Made by a program: the position numbers and the translations under genes. A model generated the notes under the pieces. It saw nothing but the letters and a program-made list of their open reading frames with translations, was not told the origin of the DNA and made no database searches. From contig CM065817.1 of assembly GCA_033398695.1 (NCBI GenBank), forward strand, positions 68,374,001-68,438,000: a stretch of DNA of 64,000 nt, read 5' to 3'. Origin of the DNA: Orobanche coerulescens. Lineage: Eukaryota > Streptophyta > Magnoliopsida > Lamiales > Orobanchaceae. Shown here piece by piece: positions 22,096 through 32,490 of this stretch; the first letter of the stretch is position 1, and each line of letters starts with the position of its first letter.

Positions 22096-22510
22096 CAGTC
22101 TCTTGCGCCAGCGCCATCCATTTTCAGCTATTGTTCTTGATATGAAATAGGTATTGGGAGTGCCTGTATTTCAATCTATCATGTATACATCCCTTCTTCT
22201 GTAGCCTTGTATTTTTACTTCTCCAGATAGGATATCAATTACCATGCATTTCCAAATAGTGAAAACTACTAGGTTCTTTTCATCACAGAACTGGCTTATG
22301 CTCAACAGGTTGTATTTGAGTCCTTTGACATACTGCACTTTGAGATGATAATGTTTCCTCTGTGCATCTCTCTATAACCTTTCGTTTATCTACAAGAGCT
22401 ATCCCTAAAGGTTACATCTGAACCTCTTTCTTTGATGTAGTATGTCAGAACTTTCTTGTTTCCTGTCATGTGTCTTGAGCATCCTGAGTCCACAAACCAT
22501 TCTTCACCTC
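22096..22510 (-). pseudogene. Element A protease, broken
   Basis: The active-site motif FVDSGCSRHMTG is intact on minus at about 22498-22463. Downstream text, which should continue through the protease fold to the integrase zinc region, is interrupted by many stops between 22440 and 22120. The DSGCSRHMTG wording is shared with element D and is typical of Sireviruses. Confidence 0.7.
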
Positions 22511-23450
22511 CTAATCGTGAATTTGAGGTGCCTTGATAATAGTCCTTCCACCTTTTCTGCAATTAGACAAGCAGAGATTTAGGTACCCAAAGTTGAGTGG
22601 GTCCTTTAGGGTTAGTGGGTTTCCTGGAGAATTGATTTCTCTTGGTGTTTTGAAAATGGTGTTGGTCATTTCTATAGGGTGCATATTGTCATGGTCTATA
22701 TCCTTGAGTTGAGTTGTATATAGGATATGACTGATAATGGTTTTGATGTGGGCCATTCCTAAATCTTGGCTGATACCGATTATTAAGGTTTTGGGGTCTC
22801 CACACCTAGTAATTTTGGAAGTTTGGATTACCTTGTGATTTTCATTTACCTCTCCCATTGTGAAATCTATTTTGTGGGAGTCTTCGGAAATAAGCAAAAT
22901 ATTGTTTTGACTGTTGGTGCTGTTTTGGCCATTGCCTAGTCTTTTGTCTAGGTGGTTGCCTTGTAAACCTTGGCTACTGCTGATATTGTTGACTGGGCTG
23001 CTGCCTATTTTTAAATACAGGTTTGTTTGTAGGCTCAGCAGTCTGGACAAGTGTTTCTCACTTAATGAAAGTGGTTTTTTAACTTGAGGGAGTATTTGGG
23101 TTAGATCCAAGGCCGGATTTTAAATAAAGTGGCCTCTGGTTTATACACAAACCATCTAAGGTTATAGATGCTTTTAAGGATGTTATTTCTTTAGCCTATA
23201 TATTACTCATTTGTGTCAGTTTAAAAAACTCAGTTTTGATATGAGCAAGTGCATCTGATTTTTCACTGTTTAAAGTAGTCAGTCTCTTAATCTCATCCGT
23301 GGTAATTTCAGCTGAGATATTCAAATTATTATCAGTCTGTTTTTCAAATTCAGATATGATGTTTGCTAACTCTAGGCTGAGTTTGTCCAAATTATTTTTC
23401 AACTGCCTATTCTCATCCTGCAGTTGTGTATTCTCAACAGTCACAGTGGT
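22511..23450 (-). pseudogene. Element A gag C-terminal region: coiled coil and low-complexity linker
   Basis: Two open stretches on minus. 23444-23196 encodes a coiled coil (QLQDENRQLKNNLDKLSLEL, heptad Leu/Ile). 23110-22511 is N/Q/P-rich, about 200 codons, and leads to the protease. A coiled coil after the zinc knuckle is characteristic of Sirevirus gag. Stops separate the parts. Confidence 0.6.
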
Positions 23451-23791
23451 GTGCAGTTTTTAGTGTTTCAAAATCTTTTAGAAGCTGATTTACAGATTTA
23501 TGAAGATCTATATCTTCATACATGTCTCAGCTGACATATCCTGAACTTGGAGGTTTAGATGTTACCTCTTCATCAGCTAAGTTGGCCACCAAGCAGTTGT
23601 ATTTGTCATCATCATTTCAAAAGAATCCACTGCTTGATTCTACTCTCTCTTGGATTTGATCTTCACCAATGAGAGTTTTTCTCTTGTCTTCCTTTCTGCC
23701 CATGTCCTTATCTTCATGTTTCTTGATATCACGACAATCAAACTGGATATGTCCTTTTTTATGACAGTTGTAGCATTATACTTTCCGAGTT
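23451..23791 (-). pseudogene. Element A gag zinc-knuckle region
   Basis: On minus, about 23777-23735, a CCHC knuckle reads CYNCHKKGHIQFDC. It lies in a different frame from the upstream capsid ORF that stops at 23792, so a frameshift separates them. Zinc knuckles bind the genomic RNA for packaging. Confidence 0.65.
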
Positions 23792-24658
23792 TCAGCTTTT
23801 GGGTTCCTCCTTGGGTTCTCCTTGTAGTTTTTTTTTATATTTTGAGTAATTCTTCCTGAAGTTGTTGAACCTTTGCATGATAAATGCCATTTCTTCCTCA
23901 AAGTTTAGAGGACTTGGAGGATTAACTTCAAGTTGGCTTTTTGCAGGTGACTCTGCTGCAAAAGCTATTCCTTTTTGAGCTGGCTCATTAGATGATGAGC
24001 AGGGCAGCTCGAACTCAAATGCCTTGAGGTCTGAGAATATTTCTTGGATCTTTATCTTATTAAGATCCTTAGATTCCCTCATGGCAATGGCCTTTATGCT
24101 CCATTCTGGGGTAATAGACCTTAGGACTTTTAGAGCCATCTCTCGGTTGCCATATGTTTTTCCAAGAGAATTTATTTCATTGATAATCTCTGTGAACCTA
24201 TTGTCCACAAGGTCAATGGTTTCTCCACTCTTCATTTTGAAATTGTCAAACTTTTGAGTAGCTATTGACAATTTGTTTTTCTTGATTAGCTCAGTTCCCT
24301 CACACATTACGGCTAATGTCTCCCATATCTCTTTGGCATTTTTGTAATTCTTGTTCTTCACCATGGTAGCTTTATAAAGAGTATGATACAAGATATCTAT
24401 GGCCCGGTTGTCAAGGTTGGACAACTTTCTTTCCTCTGTTTTCATCTCTGTTCTTCTTTTGGAAATCTGCTTTGGTTTCCCGACTGCAATTTCCTCTTCT
24501 GTATTGTCCTTCAGGAAGGTGAAGGGTCCATCTTCAATTATACACCACATATCATCATGAATGGATGATAGATGTGCTTGCATTCTTATTTTCCATAAGT
24601 CATATTCATAAACAGAGAAAACAGGTAATCTAGAGTGTATTTGTTGTATGTGTTCCAT
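23792..24658 (-). CDS. Element A gag capsid domain (288-codon open frame)
   Basis: Start ATG at 24658-24656, 63 bases inside the primer site. Residues 1-30 include the YDLWKIRMQAHL motif (W..R..L of UBN2 gag). CIIEDGP follows, then residues 85-200 with AIDILYHTL, NAKEIWETLAVMCEGTE, KFDNFKMKSGETI, RFTEIINEINSLG and KVLRSITPEW, all in the Retrotran_gag_2 order. The C-terminus is acidic, then lysine-rich. The frame is intact over the capsid but stops before the zinc knuckle, so the full gag is not made. It forms the particle shell. Confidence 0.8.
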   Translation of the reverse strand: MEHIQQIHSRLPVFSVYEYDLWKIRMQAHLSSIHDDMWCIIEDGPFTFLKDNTEEEIAVGKPKQISKRRTEMKTEERKLSNLDNRAIDILYHTLYKATMVKNKNYKNAKEIWETLAVMCEGTELIKKNKLSIATQKFDNFKMKSGETIDLVDNRFTEIINEINSLGKTYGNREMALKVLRSITPEWSIKAIAMRESKDLNKIKIQEIFSDLKAFEFELPCSSSNEPAQKGIAFAAESPAKSQLEVNPPSPLNFEEEMAFIMQRFNNFRKNYSKYKKKLQGEPKEEPKS

Positions 24659-24720
24659 TTTAATGACATATTTAAATATATACTCAAGTATATGGATCTG
24701 GTTCGATAAAATTGAACCAA

Positions 24721-24734
24721 CCTCTCTGATACCA
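24721..24734 (-). promoter_or_regulatory. Primer-binding site of element A
   Basis: On minus TGGTATCAGAGAGG, two bases after the LTR end CCTACA. It matches the first 10-11 bases of the initiator-Met tRNA site and fixes the element orientation. Confidence 0.85.
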
Positions 24735-24736
24735 CT

Positions 24737-26312
24737 TGTAGGTCACAAGGCTATCAGGTATAGGTCTAGAGGGGAGGGGTGAATAGGCTTATAAGATCTT
24801 TTTCTTAAATAACTATTTTTTAAAAACACGGCTGAAGCAAATGCAGCTAAGGTTACTCAGTTGATAATAATGCAGATAACCTTTGTCAACTGTAAAATGG
24901 TTTTGCGGAATGACAGATGACTTTGAGTGCAACGGCTAATATGAATGCAATAGTTAAGTATGATGATTAAAGCATTAAATCATATAGCACTTTTATAGTG
25001 GTTTCAGAGGTGGGGTAATCCTCTACTATCCCACTTCTCTCCAAACTAATTGGAGATAAATTCACTATAACTTTCAACCAGTGAAATTAATGTTACAATG
25101 AATACTGTTACAACAACTTCCAACCAGTGGAAACCTGTGGCCGTTGAAACTCCTTCCTTTGGTTTCTTAACACCTCTTGATCAAAAACTCGTGGATGCCT
25201 CAACAACTCGCAAGCTGCCTATCACCTTCCAATCAAGAACCCGCGGATGTTTTACAACCTCTTTGCTCTCAAGAACCTTGTTCAAGAAAGTAACCCGTAC
25301 TCAAACTTAAAGACAAGAGTGTTGTCTTCTACAACTTTAAGAGCTTCTTAGTATTAACTTTAAGAACTTGCTCTTCACGATGCTATATATTTTCTTTGAT
25401 TGCTTTGATTGCTTGTAAGTATTGTTCGCATCGTAATTCTGCTCAATCTTTCTTCAGATATTTATAGTACGATCTTGAGATCTTCATAGCCGTTGCATCT
25501 TGTAACAATTCTGTCCATTGAAGAGTGGACTTCATTGTTTATCTTTTCATCTCTTTGCACCCTTTTTTCAAATCTGACCATTTGAAGATGTATCTTCCCG
25601 TTACGCCGCTTTTCTTTGATTACAATATTTAGAAAGCCTTCAGGGCACGAATATCGATGAATATTCTATTCCTTAAATCTTGGGAATCAATCACTTTGTC
25701 TCCGTGGCTTTTATGTGTTTGGCCGTCATTCTTGACTTTTCAACATTTGCTGACGTGGACAGTTGATATCCAAAACTTGGCTGATATTTCCTCTATAATA
25801 AACTTTAGCTGATATTTCCTTTGGTCAACATGGTTAATACGTTGGTCAAACCTGGCTGATGTTCTGTCTGGATAAAAACTATCTAATATTTGGTCTTGAA
25901 AGTTGGCTGTTATTCACTTGGACAAACCTCAACTGATATTATGCTTTGACCAAAACTCGGCTGATATTTTGGCTGTTATATACTTAGCCAAAATTGTATT
26001 CTGGGATATTCAGCTATACTTCTAACTTTGTCAAACCCGACTGATATTTTCCTTTGACTGAAACCCATCTGATGTTTTATCGGTCAAATCTAGCTGATAT
26101 CTTGCGTTGACCAAAACCTCGGCTGATAATATACTTGTTCTATACTTAGCCAAATTTCTACTTGATCAACATGATTAATACTTAGCCTAATCTTTTAAAG
26201 GCCTATAGAAGATACTCATTTGGTTCTTCTTTATAATGCCAAGTACATACATTTGAAGTAATCTTGAATACGGGTATGACATCATCAAAATCTTAAAATT
26301 ATATTCCTAACA
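24737..26312 (-). repeat. Element A 5' LTR
   Basis: About 1.58 kb with ends TGTAGG...CCTAACA on plus (TGTTAGG...CCTACA in element sense). It pairs with 486-2073. TATAAATA lies on minus at 25466-25459, and the GGTCAA/GCTGATAT repeat array at about 25760-26130. Confidence 0.88.
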
Positions 26313-26482
26313 TGGCCATCATCTTCATGTGACTTGTGATTGTAAGTCTTCCTAACTATTAGTTTTAATCCTTATTTATTTGTAGATCGTGACGATTGTT
26401 TTGAGATGGGACTCACAATGTGATGACGTTGTTGCATGCTGAGTAATGGAATATATTTAGTATGCTAAGCATTAGAGGATAT

Positions 26483-26608
26483 GATGTGGCACTCGCGATC
26501 ACGGATGTGGCACTCGCGATCGCGGATGTGGCAGTCGTCATCGTGGATGCAGCGGTCGTGATCATGGATGTGACTGTCATGATCGTGGATGGGGTAGTCA
26601 TGTACGTG
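26483..26608 (+). repeat. Six tandem 21-bp repeats
   Basis: Unit GATGTGGCACTCGCGATCACG, diverging along the array (…GTCATGATCGTG). Each unit has a self-complementary GATC-centred core. It lies in the non-coding interior of H. The period is a multiple of three, but no known protein is encoded. Confidence 0.75.
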
Positions 26609-26919
26609 TACGTAGTGAGGTGATGATGTCGACTTGTGCTACTCTGAGAGAGTATTGAGATCAACTGTTAGCTTGCGAGGTGTTCTTGTCGACCGAGCTT
26701 GCGAAGGGACGAGGAAGCAGGATACTTATGGCGATTTCCATCCAACTTTTGCGTCGTTCATTTGTGGAGCCAACTCGACTAGTTTGAGTAGGTAAGAGTT
26801 TCAAGTCGATGTGTGAATCTAGTTTTACGTGGAGTTTGCTAATTGATTTCTTTGATCGTTTTCGTTTCGTATCCGTTTTTCGCTCATTTTCATTTTAAGC
26901 TTCGGAGATGAAACTTTAA

Positions 26920-26934
26920 TTTAGTGGAGAATAA
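26920..26934 (+). promoter_or_regulatory. Element H polypurine tract
   Basis: TTTAGTGGAGAATAA directly precedes the LTR start TGTAATACCC. It corresponds in position to the purine tract of Gypsy C at about 60044-60056. Confidence 0.55.
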
Positions 26935-27300
26935 TGTAATACCCACACATTTTACTTAATTTTATAATTATATGGTGTGGGGTAACTGAATAATATTTCT
27001 TCCTGAAATGAATTTTTGTTGTGTGATATATCTTTTTTCGTGTGTGTTAGTTGCTAATGTAATTTTTTAATTCGCATGTGTTGTTCCGTTGGTATGTGGG
27101 GAGTTGTGTTTTGATTTTTAATTCCAATCTTTGACTTTAGACCATGATTTTGGTGATTTATTGATATCTGGTACCATCCGATGGTGGGAATTAATTAGTT
27201 TGGGCTAGAATTTAATTACGTGGCATTGGGCCAAGTACTCCATTTAAACCTAGGCCCGATTTCTCTTTTTACCAAGCAGTCAGTTGAAGTACAAGAGAGA

Positions 27301-27513
27301 ATGGGGGAGGAGCAAATTAATATCGGTATGAAGAGAATGGTTGATGAAAATTCGAATGGGGATTTTGTGGGAGGATCGATTACGAAGCCACTGGATGAGG
27401 AAGTAAACAGAACAGTATCAATGGGTCGTAAGCTAGGAGTCGAGCTACAAAATTTCCAAGATTTTATCCGTGATTCCATTTCCAAAGAAGGCGTACAAGA
27501 GGTTACAAGATGA
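27301..27513 (+). pseudogene. LINE ORF1 C-terminal remnant
   Basis: First in-frame ATG is at 27301, giving about 70 residues. The open frame extends back to 27199, where a TAG occurs at 27196-27198. No zinc knuckle or RRM is visible, so only the end of ORF1 survives. Its TGA stop overlaps the ORF2 start as ATGA (27510-27513). Identity is inferred from position. Confidence 0.5.
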
Positions 27514-30500
27514 ATTGTTTAAGTGTCAATATTCGAGGTGTGGGGGTTGATGGGAAGGATGCTTGGGTTAGAGATATGATAAGGGATAACGAGGTGGAAT
27601 TTTTAGTTATGCAAGAAACGAAAACACAAGGCCTGGATAGACAATGTCTGGAAAGGTTCTGGGGTAGAGGGTCTTTCGATTTTGAAGTAGTGGATCCTAC
27701 GGGTCTTTCGGGAGGCTTAGTGTCTTTATGGGATAGTAGCGGTTTTGTCAAAGAAAGGGTAGTGAAAAACCGTAACTTTCTTTTGGTGGGTGGTCGTTTA
27801 ATGAAGGATAATATAAGTATTAATGTGGTGAATGTGTATGGGCCGCAATCTAGATCGCAGAAATCTATGGTTTGGCAAGCTTTGAAGACGCTTATGTTTG
27901 GTAGTGACGATTATTGGATTCTCATGGGTGATTATAATACGGTTAGAAGCTCAGAAGAAAGATTGAATACGGGATTTAATGAAGCCATGGCGAGAGATTT
28001 TAATGAGTTCATTGATGAAGCGGGTTTGGTAGAGTATCTGTTGGGTGGTAGGAAGTTCACCTTTCTTGCGGGTAAAGGTAAAGGCGACAAACAAAGTAGA
28101 ATTGATAGAGCTCTGGTTTGTTCCAGTTTGTTTAACAAATGGCCGAGTGCTTCGCTTAGAGCCCTACCGAGGCGATATTCGGACCATTGCCCGTTGATAT
28201 TGCATATGGTGTGTAAAAACTTTGGTCCGAAACCATTTCGATGGTTCAATTCTTGGGTGGAGAAAGAGGGTTGTAAAGATGTGGTGCGTGAGGGTTTGGG
28301 TAAGGAGTTAGTAGCGCAATCGGCTCAGCTCAAGTTGTATCGTAAACTGAAGGCTTTGAGTTTCAAGTTAAAAGATTGGCATGGGGATGTTGTGAAAAAG
28401 GAAAAGGAAGAATTGAGTGCATGCTGTTTGGAAATTGATACCTTAGAAAAGCTCATGGAAGACAGGAGCTTATCTGAAGTAGAGGTGTGGATCTTAGAGG
28501 AGTGCAGAACAAGAATTAATGAGCTGAATGAGATTAAAAACAAAGATTTAAAGCAAAGATCTAGAGTGAAATGGGCAGAAATGGGAGATGATAATATGGG
28601 CTTCTTTCATCGAGTTATTAACGGTATAAGGTCTTGTAACAATATCCAGGGGATGGAGGTAAATGGGGAATGGATAACTAAACCGTCTATAGTGAAACGC
28701 GAGGTTTTAAGTCATTTTAGAGCTCATTTCAGTGAAGATTGTAGTACCAGACCTATTTTAGTGTGTGATAATGTGAACACACTGTCGGATTCGTTGGGAG
28801 ACAAGTTAGTTCAACCGTTCTCGAAAGTAGAAATAAAAAGAGCGGCTTTTGATTGTGGTAAGGATAAGGCGGCCGATCCAGATGGGTTTAATTTCCATTT
28901 TGTGCAGGAATTTTGGGACATGTTGGAGGAGGATTTCTTTAATGTTCTTACCGAATTTTATGAAACGGGGTACATTAGTCCGGAGTGTGGTCTCTCGTTC
29001 ATAACTTTGGTGCCGAAGTGTAAAAACCCCACTAGCTTGAAGGAATATCGTCCTATCAACTTAATTGGTATGGTCAATAAGGTGATTTCGAAGCTCTTAG
29101 CGAATAGAATCAAAGAGGTTATGGGGGAGGTGATATCGGAATCGCAATCGGCTTTTTTGAAGGATAGGTACATTTTGGACGGCCCTCTTGTTGTGAATGA
29201 AGTTTTGGCATGGTTGAAACGTAAAGCTAAAAAGGCTTTTTTGTTAAAAATTGATTTCGAGAAGGCGTACGACAATGTTAACTGGGGTTTTTTAATCTCT
29301 ATGTTAGAACAAATGAATTTTCCTTCTCGTTGGTGTATGTGGGTTTTGGGAATCCTTAAGGTGGCTAGGTCGTCGGTTTTGGTTAACGGGTCACCTACGT
29401 TTGAGTTTGTGGGTCAAAAGGGTCTTAGACAAGGTGACCCGCTTTCTCCGTTTTTGTTCTTGGTGGTTATGGAAGCTCTATCTTTGACCATTAACAAAGC
29501 GATTCTATTGGGGGATTTTAAAGGCGTCATGCTTGACAATGAAGGGATGAATGTATCCCATTTATTATATGCCGATGACGCGCTCATTTTGGGGGAGTGG
29601 TCGGAGGGGAATGTGGTTAATTTGGCCAGATTGTTGAGATGTTTTCATATTTGTTCCGGTTTGAAAATTAATATTAATAAGTCTAACCTTTATGGGGTTG
29701 GTACTAGTAATGAGGAAACGGATGTGATGGCGGGTACTTTGGGTTGTAAAAGCAACATTTTTCCTTTCGACTATTTGGGGATTAAAGTGGGAGCCAATAT
29801 GAATAGATGTGCTAGTTGGAAGAAAGTTGTTGAGGTGTTTGAGTCGAGATTAGCAAGTTGGAAGGCGAAGATTTTGTCTATTGGAGAAAGGGTGGTTCTT
29901 ATCAAAGCCGTGCTTGAGAGCCTCCCAATTTATTATTTTTCCCTGTATAGAGCACCTCGGAAGGTTGTGGATTTGCTTGAAAGAATAATGAGAAAAATTT
30001 TGTGGACGGGCTCGAATGTGGGTAATAAGGTGCATTGGGTGAGTTGGGATAGAGTTTCGACTCCTAAAAAATTTGGAGGGTTGGGTATCAAAAAGTTAGA
30101 AGTGGTCAATGAAGCTCTCATCTTTAAGTGGGCTTGGAGATTTCGTAAAAATAAGAATGCATTGTGGACAAAGGTTATTGAAGTTTGTCACAAAAACGAT
30201 AATATGTGGGAGGCGCTTCCGGTTAACAAATACGCGGCGGGAAGTTGGAAAGCGATTGTGAAAGTGGTGGCTGGGATGAAGATTAATGATGTGGCGATTC
30301 ATACGTTAATTAGAGCTAAAGTGGGGAATGGGGTTTCGATAAGGTTTTGGCTTAATGTTTGGCTTGGCGAGTGTGCTCTTAGAGATAAATGGCCGCTTTT
30401 ATATCGTCTAGACGGTAATAAAACTTGCACAGTGGCGGAGAGAACCAGTGTAGTTGTTAATAAGTTGGTTCTGGATGCAGACTGGACAGAAAATATCCGG

Positions 30501-30563
30501 ACAACGGATGAGTTGATGCAGTGGATTCAGCTGTGCGAGGCTTTGAACAGGATTGAAGTTTAA
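27510..30563 (+). CDS. LINE ORF2: endonuclease-reverse transcriptase (1017 codons, truncated at the C-terminus)
   Basis: ATG 27510 gives MNCLSVNIRGVG, the standard plant L1 ORF2 start. AP-like endonuclease residues are all visible: N7, QETK near 36, VYGPQ, GDYN near 141, SRIDRALV and SDHCPL near 227. The RT begins near residue 450, with DKAADPDGFNFHF, EYRPINLIG, KIDFEKAYDNVNW, GLRQGDPLSPFLF and the catalytic YADD near 690. C-terminal text (KWAWRFRKN) leads to a stop at 30563. A frameshift then separates the zf-RVT tail (30635-31171). The protein would nick target DNA and prime reverse transcription there. Both catalytic domains look intact. Confidence 0.9.
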   Translation: MNCLSVNIRGVGVDGKDAWVRDMIRDNEVEFLVMQETKTQGLDRQCLERFWGRGSFDFEVVDPTGLSGGLVSLWDSSGFVKERVVKNRNFLLVGGRLMKDNISINVVNVYGPQSRSQKSMVWQALKTLMFGSDDYWILMGDYNTVRSSEERLNTGFNEAMARDFNEFIDEAGLVEYLLGGRKFTFLAGKGKGDKQSRIDRALVCSSLFNKWPSASLRALPRRYSDHCPLILHMVCKNFGPKPFRWFNSWVEKEGCKDVVREGLGKELVAQSAQLKLYRKLKALSFKLKDWHGDVVKKEKEELSACCLEIDTLEKLMEDRSLSEVEVWILEECRTRINELNEIKNKDLKQRSRVKWAEMGDDNMGFFHRVINGIRSCNNIQGMEVNGEWITKPSIVKREVLSHFRAHFSEDCSTRPILVCDNVNTLSDSLGDKLVQPFSKVEIKRAAFDCGKDKAADPDGFNFHFVQEFWDMLEEDFFNVLTEFYETGYISPECGLSFITLVPKCKNPTSLKEYRPINLIGMVNKVISKLLANRIKEVMGEVISESQSAFLKDRYILDGPLVVNEVLAWLKRKAKKAFLLKIDFEKAYDNVNWGFLISMLEQMNFPSRWCMWVLGILKVARSSVLVNGSPTFEFVGQKGLRQGDPLSPFLFLVVMEALSLTINKAILLGDFKGVMLDNEGMNVSHLLYADDALILGEWSEGNVVNLARLLRCFHICSGLKININKSNLYGVGTSNEETDVMAGTLGCKSNIFPFDYLGIKVGANMNRCASWKKVVEVFESRLASWKAKILSIGERVVLIKAVLESLPIYYFSLYRAPRKVVDLLERIMRKILWTGSNVGNKVHWVSWDRVSTPKKFGGLGIKKLEVVNEALIFKWAWRFRKNKNALWTKVIEVCHKNDNMWEALPVNKYAAGSWKAIVKVVAGMKINDVAIHTLIRAKVGNGVSIRFWLNVWLGECALRDKWPLLYRLDGNKTCTVAERTSVVVNKLVLDADWTENIRTTDELMQWIQLCEALNRIEV

Positions 30564-31171
30564 TGGAGTCGGGATCGGTGGAAATGGGGTCAGAGAGGGA
30601 CAAGATACATTTCTGATAAAGGGGACGGTGATTCTTGATGCAGAGGTTTGATTATGGGTCAAATTTTGTTATTAAATGGGTCTCTTGGGTTCCTTTGAAG
30701 TGCTCGATAATGGCTTGGAGAGCGGAACAGAACCGTATTCCGACGAAGTCAGCGTTAGTGCAGCGGAACATTGTTATTCAGGATATTTTATATCCCTGGT
30801 GCGGTGCAAGAGACGAGACAGAGTGGCATATTCTGGCCGATTGTTTGATAGCTGCAAATGTTTGGGATTGTATCGGCTCTTGGTGTAGAACTCCTCCAAT
30901 CTTCGCGTTTGGTATAAAAGATCTTCTACAGGTGTATAAAACAGTCCAAGGATGCAAGATGAAGAAAAAAATAGTTCATGGGATCGTGATTGTTACTATG
31001 TGGGCGATATGGAAGGAAAGGAACGAGACGGTTTTTAAAGGAAACGAGCCTAGTGTCGAACGTATTGTGTCTATGGTGAAATCGTTGTCTTTCATTTGGG
31101 TTAAGAATAGAACTAAGTGTAATAGGATTGTGTGGAAAGATTGGAGTCATTACCCGTTGTATATGTTGTAG
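30564..31171 (+). pseudogene. LINE ORF2 C-terminal zf-RVT region, out of frame
   Basis: After the stop at 30561-30563 the text WSRDRWKWGQRG still reads in frame for about 24 codons. A second frame then holds WVPLKCSIMAWRAEQNRIPTK and the zf-RVT cysteine/histidine pattern C-GARDETEWHILADC. It continues with VTMWAIWKERNETVFKG and ends at 31171. This is the normal C-terminal domain of plant LINE RT, separated by a stop and a frameshift. Confidence 0.8.
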
Positions 31172-31251
31172 TGGTTTGAGCCGTCGGTCCCCGTTTTGAG
31201 GACCGGTTTTGGCTGTTGTTAATGAAAGTTTTTTTTCAAAAAAAAAAAAAA
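31172..31251 (+). other. LINE 3' untranslated region and A-tail
   Basis: Short 3' UTR with GGTTTTGGCTGTTG, a T8 run and a 14-base A-run (31238-31251), diagnostic of target-primed reverse transcription. H LTR sequence resumes after it. Confidence 0.8.
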
Positions 31252-32490
31252 GATCTTAGAACCCCTCCTTGCTCTCTTTCTATGGTGTCTCTCTCTCTCT
31301 CTCTCTCTCGTATCATCCATACACACACACTTCTGCTCCTGTTTGATCAATTAACTGATGGTGAATGAAGCAAAACCGACGGCAACGAGAACATAGAACA
31401 GCACAACGACGATAAATTCGCGAGTGAAAAATTTATCCGTGCAGCGATGTTGCAGACACGATCTACGAAAATCCAATTCATCGAGTCGATGTGAAAGCTT
31501 CACAATAAGTTCCTGACACCTTCAAGTTTATTTTGAATGGTAGAGATTGGATTTATACCTTCAGTTAGTGTGTTCTGAATAGAAGAATCGAGAAGTTCCT
31601 GATTTCCAAATAAAGATTCTGCGCCTCTCGGTATTTGATAGATATACGAAGATCTGACCATCGGGATATGCTCAAATTTGGATATGATTTTCAGGACATC
31701 ATGTTGTCGTTAAAGAATTTGGGTTGTGATATCTGTAGCGATAGATACGACTCCCTAACAGATGTGCACTTTTCCACCAGAAAGGAGGTTTCATGGTCAA
31801 CCGACGAGGAGGATGTTCGCCTCTGACCTAGATTGATGCGACGTGATTTTTTCCAGCAGTTGATAGAGAGAAAAAGATGATGAGGGCAGTAGGATACTCG
31901 TGTACATGGGATCTCTGAGGTCGAGGTGCGTTTCTCCAGCAATTCCGACGAGCGAACAAGAGTAGCAATTTTTATTTTTATTTTCGGTGGAGTAGCTATG
32001 ATTTGATGGTCCAACAGAAGGGAAGACAAGGTCCGATTTGGATGGATTTTGGATAGCATGTTGATGACATAAGAAACTTTATTTGGATCGGTTGGATCTT
32101 GTTTGAGTTAGAGATCATGAGTTATGGCTGCTGCATTTGCTGGTTAGATTCGATTTTGGAGAAAAGATTAGGCTTAGAGTCACAAGGATTGATCGAGAGC
32201 TATCTTGTTGACTTGGGCGTACCCGATGAATGACAAGTATCTTACTTATATTTTTCATGTTTCCTTGAATATAAATAGGCTTGTTATTTTGTGTTACCAT
32301 GACTATGTGGCCCAATTGTGTAAAATTTGTATTTGTTTGGAATAGATTGTATAAAGGTGTTTAATAATTATGTGTTGGCATTAAACTGTAATTGTGAACT
32401 GACGTTATTTCTTGAATCGATGATTTGTGTTTGTTGTGAAGTTGAGTAATGGACATCGTAGTGATTTTATGGAATTGGTAATTGATGTAC
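31252..32490 (+). other. Element H 3' LTR middle piece
   Basis: No supported gene. Short ORFs at 31635-31826 and 31691-32059 (minus) have no recognisable domain. Text such as GAACCCCTCCTTGCTCTC and the CT run resemble a transcribed R/U5 leader. Confidence 0.4.
31282..31332 (+). repeat. TC dinucleotide microsatellite with short AC run
   Basis: An uninterrupted CT run of about 13 units lies at about 31283-31309, then ATACACACACAC. It sits in the leader-like part of the H LTR. CT-rich leaders are common downstream of plant transcription starts. Confidence 0.8.

Larger units (their letters stand above)
486..26312 (-). mobile_element. Ty1/Copia retrotransposon A (Sirevirus-like), minus strand, interrupted by B
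   Basis: Two LTRs (24737-26312 as the 5' LTR, 486-2073 as the 3' LTR, read on minus) bound an internal region with gag, protease, integrase, RT and RNase H in Copia order, followed by a long extra ORF. The primer site lies beside the high-coordinate LTR and fixes the minus orientation. Removing B leaves about 12.2 kb. The DSGCSRHMTG protease motif, long LTRs, an ORF after pol and purine repeats after pol all point to the Sirevirus lineage. All ORFs are broken, so it is not autonomous. Confidence 0.85.
26313..26934 (+). other. Element H internal region, right half
   Basis: Resumes H after the A insertion. It has no gag-pol homology in any frame. It holds a six-copy 21-bp tandem repeat (26483-26608) and ends with a Gypsy-style tail, GGAGATGAAAC then TTTAGTGGAGAATAA, right before an LTR start. 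The same wording (GGGACGAAAC then TTAGTAGGAGAGTA) precedes the 3' LTR of Gypsy C. Only about 0.74 kb of internal DNA separates the two H LTRs, so H is a gag-pol-less derivative. Confidence 0.6.
27241..31251 (+). mobile_element. L1-like LINE, 5' truncated, inserted in the H 3' LTR
   Basis: Contains the end of an ORF1, a long ORF2 with endonuclease and RT, a zf-RVT tail and a 3' A-run (31238-31251). The 5' boundary is uncertain (between about 27199 and 27301). I could not find a matching target duplication next to GATCTTAGAA after the A-run. Compared with typical 5.5-6.5 kb plant L1 elements it lacks most of ORF1. Confidence 0.8.

Noticed and set aside
26413..26664. CRISPR-like array or threonine-rich minus-strand ORF over 26483-26608
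   Set aside because: A simple 21-bp tandem repeat without spacers in a plant retroelement; the ORF is a by-product of the repeat.
27932..28249. Minus-strand ORFs of 60-105 codons within the LINE ORF2 (also 28325-28543, 28958-29275, 29850-30302)
   Set aside because: Antisense shadows of a strongly supported RT/endonuclease ORF.
31635..32059. Short ORFs on both strands in the H LTR middle piece
   Set aside because: No recognised motifs, overlapping on opposite strands, within LTR leader-like DNA.
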